A stretch of DNA of 8,800 nt from an uncultured Eubacteriales bacterium (lineage in GTDB: Bacteria; Bacillota; Clostridia; Oscillospirales; Oscillospiraceae), in the NCBI GenBank assembly GCA_900554705.1, contig USIH01000090.1:1-8800 (forward strand), read 5' to 3'. The notes beneath the pieces are model-generated. The model had not been told where the DNA came from and made no database searches. It saw only the letters and a list, made by a program, of their open reading frames with translations. Position numbers and translations under genes: made by a program. Below, piece after piece: positions 7,180-8,800 of the stretch; within the stretch, counting starts at the first letter, position 1, and every line of letters starts with the position of its first letter.

Positions 7180-7191
7180 TTTCTTACCCCC

Positions 7192-8800
<1,609 letters not shown>

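Overview
This window is a conserved housekeeping stretch of a bacterial chromosome. The gene families and sequence style (ROK glucokinase with a CxCGxxGC zinc knuckle, the roughly 430-residue Firmicutes-type glucose-6-phosphate isomerase, gyrB directly followed by gyrA, strong AGGAGG or AAGGGGG Shine-Dalgarno sites, GC-rich codons) suggest a Gram-positive anaerobe of the class Clostridia. A gut Oscillospirales- or Christensenellales-like lineage is likely; this is inferred from protein style, not from a database search.

Layout, left to right. Positions 25-90 hold two perfect 14-bp-stem palindromes, the second acting as terminator for the first operon. Positions 94-1826 (minus strand) are a two-gene operon: pgi, then a small 136-residue P-loop protein of unknown function. 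Positions 1827-1952 are a divergent promoter region, from which glk (ROK glucokinase) runs rightward at 1953-2879. Positions 2890-2926 form a strong bidirectional terminator between glk and the convergent operon on its right. Positions 2928-8800 are a tightly packed minus-strand operon read in the order gyrB (5' end outside the window), gyrA, a two-TM YcxB-like membrane protein, and hemW.

How the genes work together. Glk makes glucose-6-phosphate and Pgi converts it to fructose-6-phosphate, so the divergent pair covers the first two steps of glycolysis. GyrB and GyrA form the A2B2 DNA gyrase. HemW and the YcxB-like protein have no obvious functional link to gyrase but appear to be cotranscribed with it: in each junction of that operon the next gene's Shine-Dalgarno sits on, or inside, the end of the previous gene.

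I saw no mobile element, CRISPR array, tRNA or rRNA, toxin-antitoxin pair, defence system or biosynthetic cluster, and I do not claim an undescribed system. The points most worth a second look are the uncharacterised P-loop protein behind pgi, the non-canonical residues at fluoroquinolone-contact positions of both gyrase subunits, the placement of hemW and a membrane protein in the gyrase operon, and the paired palindromes at the left edge.
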